Assembly (NCBI GenBank): GCA_958496175.1
Contig: OY292279.1
Span: 6,510,001-6,574,000 of the forward strand
Direction of reading: 5' to 3'
Length of the DNA: 64,000 nucleotides
Origin: Sisyra terminalis
Lineage: Eukaryota; Arthropoda; Insecta; Neuroptera; Sisyridae
Part shown: piece after piece, positions 59,286-64,000 of the stretch
Layout of the letters: each line of letters opens with the position of its first letter
Position numbering within the stretch: the stretch's first letter is position 1
Notes under the pieces: model-generated
Database searches by the model: none
Seen by the model: the letters and a program-made list of their open reading frames with translations, nothing else
Told to the model about the DNA's origin: nothing
Translations under genes and position numbers: made by a program

Positions 59286-61796
59286 CATTCATTGGGAAAC
59301 TAAGACCTGGAACAACACCATCTAGTGTTACGATTCTCAAACATTTTTGTTGCCCTAATGGGCTTACATTTAGAGTTTTGCTTCGAACAAATATAAATCT
59401 TAAAAAAGGAGATTTATGCTATTTAAATTTCGTTCTTTAAATATCAAAATGTTATTGCTTTAGTTGTTTAAAATTTGAAAGAAAAATCGTAAATTTTCCG
59501 TTATTGAAGGAAATTTTTGTGCTATAAATACTTCGAAACTTTTAATGATTATTTAATTGATTTTTGCTTATATGAGCCATTTGCTATCGATTAAAACGGC
59601 AATGTGATAGAACAGTAAACGGCAAACTATAAGAAAAATATTAGCAATTTAATATTATATCACTGATGATTAACAATGCTGATATAGACTAATGACTTTC
59701 TAAACAATAATTACTATATGCCTGTTGTCTGAAGAGACTCTATGAATGCCTAACAATAAATTGCAACACTGAAATCAACTTTTGATGATTTCAAGCTCAT
59801 TTCTTTGAATATCAAATGATCAACGTAGCATGAATGCATTTATTCTTGATTTCCTCAAGACGACAAAATATATTTTTTTTATGACAAGTGCCAACAATAC
59901 CTTTGTATTAAAAATGGGAAAATCTTTGGAAGAGAAAGTTGCGTTACTAATGAATGCTGAGTTTTATAATATTAGGATTACCTTAAAATATTTTTTTGTA
60001 CAATAAAGTGAATGAAGGAAGAAATATTCCTAATAAAATTCAAATATTTTATAACATTTTTTTTTCGTAAAGAGAAACGAAGTTTATTTATACATTTTTT
60101 CATCGATAAATTACATCACCTTCTGCGGTTAATTATCATAATTGTAACTTACATAATTTGTCTTATATTTGGTATCAATTTTGTTGCAGAAGAATTGAGT
60201 AACTGAATCAGGAAAAAAAAAACACGAAAAATGAATGAATTTTGAAAAACTTTCCAGCAATTGACTTAGTTATTGATCTATGGTAAAAGGCATAAATATT
60301 GTAGAGAAAAATATAAAATTATAAAATGTCCTCATTACTCGTCAAAATATTGCCGGTCTTTGACCAATTTATGCAACAAAGAATGCGTGAAATGAATATG
60401 AGAGGAGGAAAATTTTAGCTGGTAGAAATTGTCTGGCAAGGTTTTGCTGTGGGCATAATTTATTAGGAGGAAGATGACCAACTGTCCGTCATTAAAAAGT
60501 AAATGCAGAGTTACAAAATTTTTTTTTTTACTTCAAGCAATTGCACAAACGCAAACCTTGACATGTTCACTTTAAAAATAAATATTGAAATCTCATTAGA
60601 ATAATTGTCCATTGAAACACACAAATAAATCTTTCGTTTTTTTTTTTACTAAATTAAAATTGAACGGAAAAAAATTTATTGATTTCTTGAGTAATTTGTT
60701 AGTGTGATTGATTGATGTAAAGTTTTTTTTTATTCAATAAAATAATTACACCAAAAATAATTTAACTAAGAAAAAAATTTGAAAGGAAATTTTTTGTACT
60801 TTTGTTAACACTTAAAGTGATTTCTAACAATACAACCTTAAAAAAATTCTCTAATACGTCTGATTGTAATTGAAAGGAATTTCAATAGATTTTACAGGTC
60901 AATTAGCGAAATTTCAACAGGTAAAACTAAAGGTTGATCTAATGAAATTATTTAACACATAGTTGAAATCAATCACATTTCAATATTAGTCTAATAAAGT
61001 CATAAACAAGTTGATAAAACATTACCAAATAAAAACACTTTAATCTAGATGGAAAGTATGTCCCAATTTTAGTAATGACTTCAATTGTAAATGGGAATTT
61101 CTTTGGCGGAAATCAGTACAAATTTAGTAGTCAAAAAAACAAATTGTTGGCTTAATAAAAAAAAAATCAAATTTAAAGTAGATTCTTTGATATCAAGGCA
61201 AATATTGAAAATTTGATTATAATACATACAACTGATAATCAGCAATTAGCTGATGAAATGGTGGAAATTTTGCAATTGTGCATCTTTAAAAATATGATTT
61301 TTTAAAAATCCTTTCTTTGCTCACTTGTCTACCCATAAATTTATATAAAAATATTAAAGACATTAAAATCATCTTCTGTCAATCATTTTCTGATTGATAG
61401 TAAATATTTGAGATAAGAAATGTGCAATAAAACGTAAAATAAAGAATTTTATCGTCTGCTCTATGTGGAAATTCAAAAAATATTTCTCAATATTCCTGTC
61501 TTTTGTATATATTATAATCAGCTGAACCAAATAATATACATAAGTGCAAATATGACAAATTTATTAAGTGGTAAAATTTAAATAAATTCGTTTACATTGC
61601 TCAGGAAAAATTGTTTTATGAGCTTTAATTATTACTGATTATATTATTACTCTGTTTTAAATATATGCAATTGTAATGTAATATTCTAGTGCTATGTACA
61701 GATACTTTGCATCTCTATAGAATGTATGCTGGAATTAAAAATAAGTAATTAAAATAACCATGTTGTTTAAGTCCTTGTCTTCCTTTTTTTTTAAAA

Positions 61797-62108
61797 ATAT
61801 AATAATTAAATTGTGGGCAATAAGGACGAAGCTTCTTGTGGAATCTTAATTATTTTTTCGCCAACGTTTCGTCAGTCATTCCTGACTTCTTCAGGGCTCA
61901 AAATTAAAAATTACTCCACACATGTCATAAAAATAAGCTGTAAAATGACCCAATTGGTAGAACAACTGGTAGTTTTTTTATGACATTTGTAGAGTAATTT
62001 TTAATTTTGAGCCCAAAAGAAGTCAGGAATAACTGACGAAACGTTGGCGAAAAAATAAATATGATTCCACAAGAAACTTCGTCCTTATTGCCCACAATTT
62101 AAATAATA
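61797..62108. mobile_element. Family 2 foldback MITE, short copy
   Basis: AATTAAATTGTGGGCAATAA (61803) pairs with TTATTGCCCACAATTTAAAT (about 62086). Arms contain CCAACGTTTCGTCAGTCATT on the left and AATAACTGACGAAACGTTGG on the right. On the minus strand the left arm reads CTGAAGAAGTCAGGAATGAC then TGACGAAACG (61894-61867). Confidence 0.85.
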
Positions 62109-63070
62109 ATACTGACAATAATAATTAAATTCTTAATTTTTTTGGAGGACTGGGAATGTCTTTTTTGAATCTCTAGATATTCAATTCCTATTAGTCGACT
62201 TATATGTACTTTCCAATCGTGCTAAATGCATTTTATGATTAAAATAATTTCTTAACATTTTAAAGAATAAACAATTTTTTGTCCTGCTAGGTGTTAAAAA
62301 CAATTATTTGATACTCAAAATATTTCAATTATATATAATTACCACTGTGATGATTATTGTTTTATTTTTCTTTAGTTTTTATAAATATTGCACTTTCGAT
62401 GTTTTTCTTTTCCTTTTAGAACAATTCCAATTCTCAAAGGTAATTATCATATAAGTCAATATTAAAAATAAAATAATTTAAAAAATATTTTTTTATATTT
62501 CCAGAGATTTACAACCACGAAAATAATAAGGGTTATGCTCCTTTATGTAAATTATGTTTTACTAGAATTCATTTATTTGTTAATTTAATTTATTTGTAGC
62601 TTATATAGGGTATTATTTTTGATTTAACAAGGTAACACAAAGTTGCTACCAAAAACTTATTTTAATATTTTTCCAAGAGATTAGATTTTCATTAAAGTCA
62701 AAAAAGTTTTTATAAGATTAATACGGAAATGTTTGGTTGCCTCACTTGTACCATCGAAAAATGACAAGAAATTGATGAAATAAGATATTTAGAGAGGAAA
62801 TTGGTACCAAATTCATAATAAACATTTGAAGACTTATCAAATATTCTTAATCAATCTTAATCGACCAATCAAGTACCCAAAAATTGTCAACAGAAAATTT
62901 TTATTAAGCAACACAATAATGCAAGACTTCTCTGTCCAAGAAAAACCCTGGCAAAAATTAATAGTTTAAGGGTGGGTAATATTGCCTTCCCTACAACAAT
63001 TGCCTAAAGTTGTTCTATTGAATTTCTATTCCTATTGTTACAATAATTACTAAACAATTAAAAAAATATA

Positions 63071-63350
63071 TGATAAAATTCAGATCTCAGCTTTTATTTT
63101 TTTTAAATAAGAAGACAATTCAGGTTGTTTAAGATCGGTTATTTTATTTAATATTTTTACTATTCAACTAGCTACGTTTCGTTACGTATCGTAACTTCAT
63201 CAGACAAAAATAAAATATTTTATTTTTGAGAATCAAGAAGCCTGATGAAGTTACGATACGTAACGAAACGTAGCTAATTGAGTAGTAAAAATGTTAAATA
63301 AAAAAACTGATCTTAAACAACTTGAATTGTCTTCGTATTTAAAAAAAATA
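63071..63350. mobile_element. Family 1 foldback MITE, near-complete short copy
   Basis: ATGATAAAATTCAGATCTCA and GACAATTCAGGTTGTTTAAG on the left, CTTAAACAACTTGAATTGTC on the right. Both inner arms are present: GCTACGTTTCGTTACGTATC with GTAACTTCATCAG, and CTGATGAAGTTACGATACGT with AACGAAACGTAGC. It is the best reference copy of the family in this window. Confidence 0.85.
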
Positions 63351-64000
63351 AAAAAATCTTAAATGATGTCCAAAATATGACTTTCAGACATTTGGCTTAG
63401 TAATCAATTGATTTTTACTAATTTAGTATTTTAAAATTTGCACCTTAAATATAAAAGATTGATGATATTTAGGATGGATGTATTATTAATTAAAAGTTAA
63501 TTTTTTTTTTTTTTTTTAATTCCATGTTACGATTACGAAAACATTACTTTCAAATACCTTTTTTATAGTGAATTACTGCATGACTTCTGGAATCTTTTCC
63601 AAAATATTTTGGGTCAAGTTCTTTTGTTAATTGACTTTGAATTGAATTCCTAACTATAACCTTATCAATGTCTTTATAACTATAAATTCAATTCTTCAAT
63701 TAAAAACACATTTGTGTCCTCTTTTCTTGAAGAAAATGCAACCAAGTAACAAGTGTAAAGAGCCTTTACATGTAATATTTTAAATTTATCAACTCAAGTA
63801 ATATTTGTCTTTAAGTTAATAAAAAAATAGTGGAAAAAACATTTTTTTTCCAGAACAAAAAAAATTTTGATCTTTATAAAATTTTTCAACAAGTTTAAAA
63901 AAAGACGAAACGTTGACATTTTAAAAGACAAACTTCTTAAGTAAAAAGTAATAAATTTGTTTTTTTTTTTAATAAAAAAAGTTTTGTTGATGCAATAAAT

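Larger units (their letters stand above)
56816..64000. other. Right-hand region without a supported gene
   Basis: Holds one large palindrome (57866-59285), a family 2 element (61797-62108) and a family 1 element (63071-63350). The 89-codon minus ORF at 57230-57499 and the 64-codon plus ORF at 60012-60206 have no recognisable domain. A TATAAAAG on the plus strand at about 56940 has no gene after it. About 59.3-61.8 and 62.1-63.0 kb are AT-rich, with nothing seen. Confidence 0.5.

Noticed and set aside
60012..60206. Small hydrophobic plus ORF, possible membrane peptide
   Set aside because: Hydrophobic runs are expected by chance in T-rich DNA; no other support.
1..64000. tRNA and rRNA genes
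   Set aside because: No tRNA A- and B-box pair or rRNA core sequence was recognised by reading; a tRNAscan-SE or Infernal run would settle it.

Overview
The window is AT-rich (by eye, not counted) with GT-AG introns, TATA boxes, AATAAA signals and very many foldback repeats. It reads as insect nuclear DNA; the order cannot be fixed from the sequence. The only cellular genes I can support belong to one family: the secreted takeout / haemolymph juvenile-hormone-binding-protein family (JHBP, PF06585; about 245-255 aa, a lipid-binding fold of the TULIP type).

There are nine members in a head-to-tail cluster, all on the minus strand except the fifth complete one. They are: a first exon whose remainder lies off the left edge (1742-1853); JHBP-1 (2806-6864); JHBP-2 (7313-9683); JHBP-3 (9981-10954); JHBP-4 (14505-18331); JHBP-5 on the plus strand (26634-27632); JHBP-6 (27761-36893), convergent with JHBP-5; JHBP-7 (44899-48837); and JHBP-8 (53294-56815), whose first exon I could not find. 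Most ORFs over 60 codons outside these exons are shadows. The exon models come from manual splicing: every junction keeps frame and the family phase rule. Intron 1 is phase 1, then come blocks of 241 nt, 134 nt and 150 nt, then the last exon. Different members have lost different introns from this ancestral four-intron plan, and JHBP-6 has gained one.

Introns and spacers are filled with non-autonomous elements. They include a ~365 bp tandem array (3.3-5.3 kb), an hAT-like element with an 8-bp target duplication (41.9-42.7 kb), a 147-bp MITE with an 8-bp duplication (16.8 kb), two large palindromes (24-25.7 and 57.9-59.3 kb), six long foldback elements with TAG...CTA-like ends, and several short families. 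One decayed Penelope-like retroelement with reverse-transcriptase tail and GIY-YIG motifs lies at 50.7-52.3 kb. Several unrelated repeat families, and the 3' end of the Penelope-like element, share the arrangement CTGANGA - short hairpin - GAAA, which resembles a hammerhead ribozyme core. That shared core is the most unusual non-coding signal here.

Together the genes look like a locally duplicated set of secreted hydrophobic-ligand carriers, in which transposons account for most differences in spacing and intron size. Ligands and expression sites cannot be read from the sequence.
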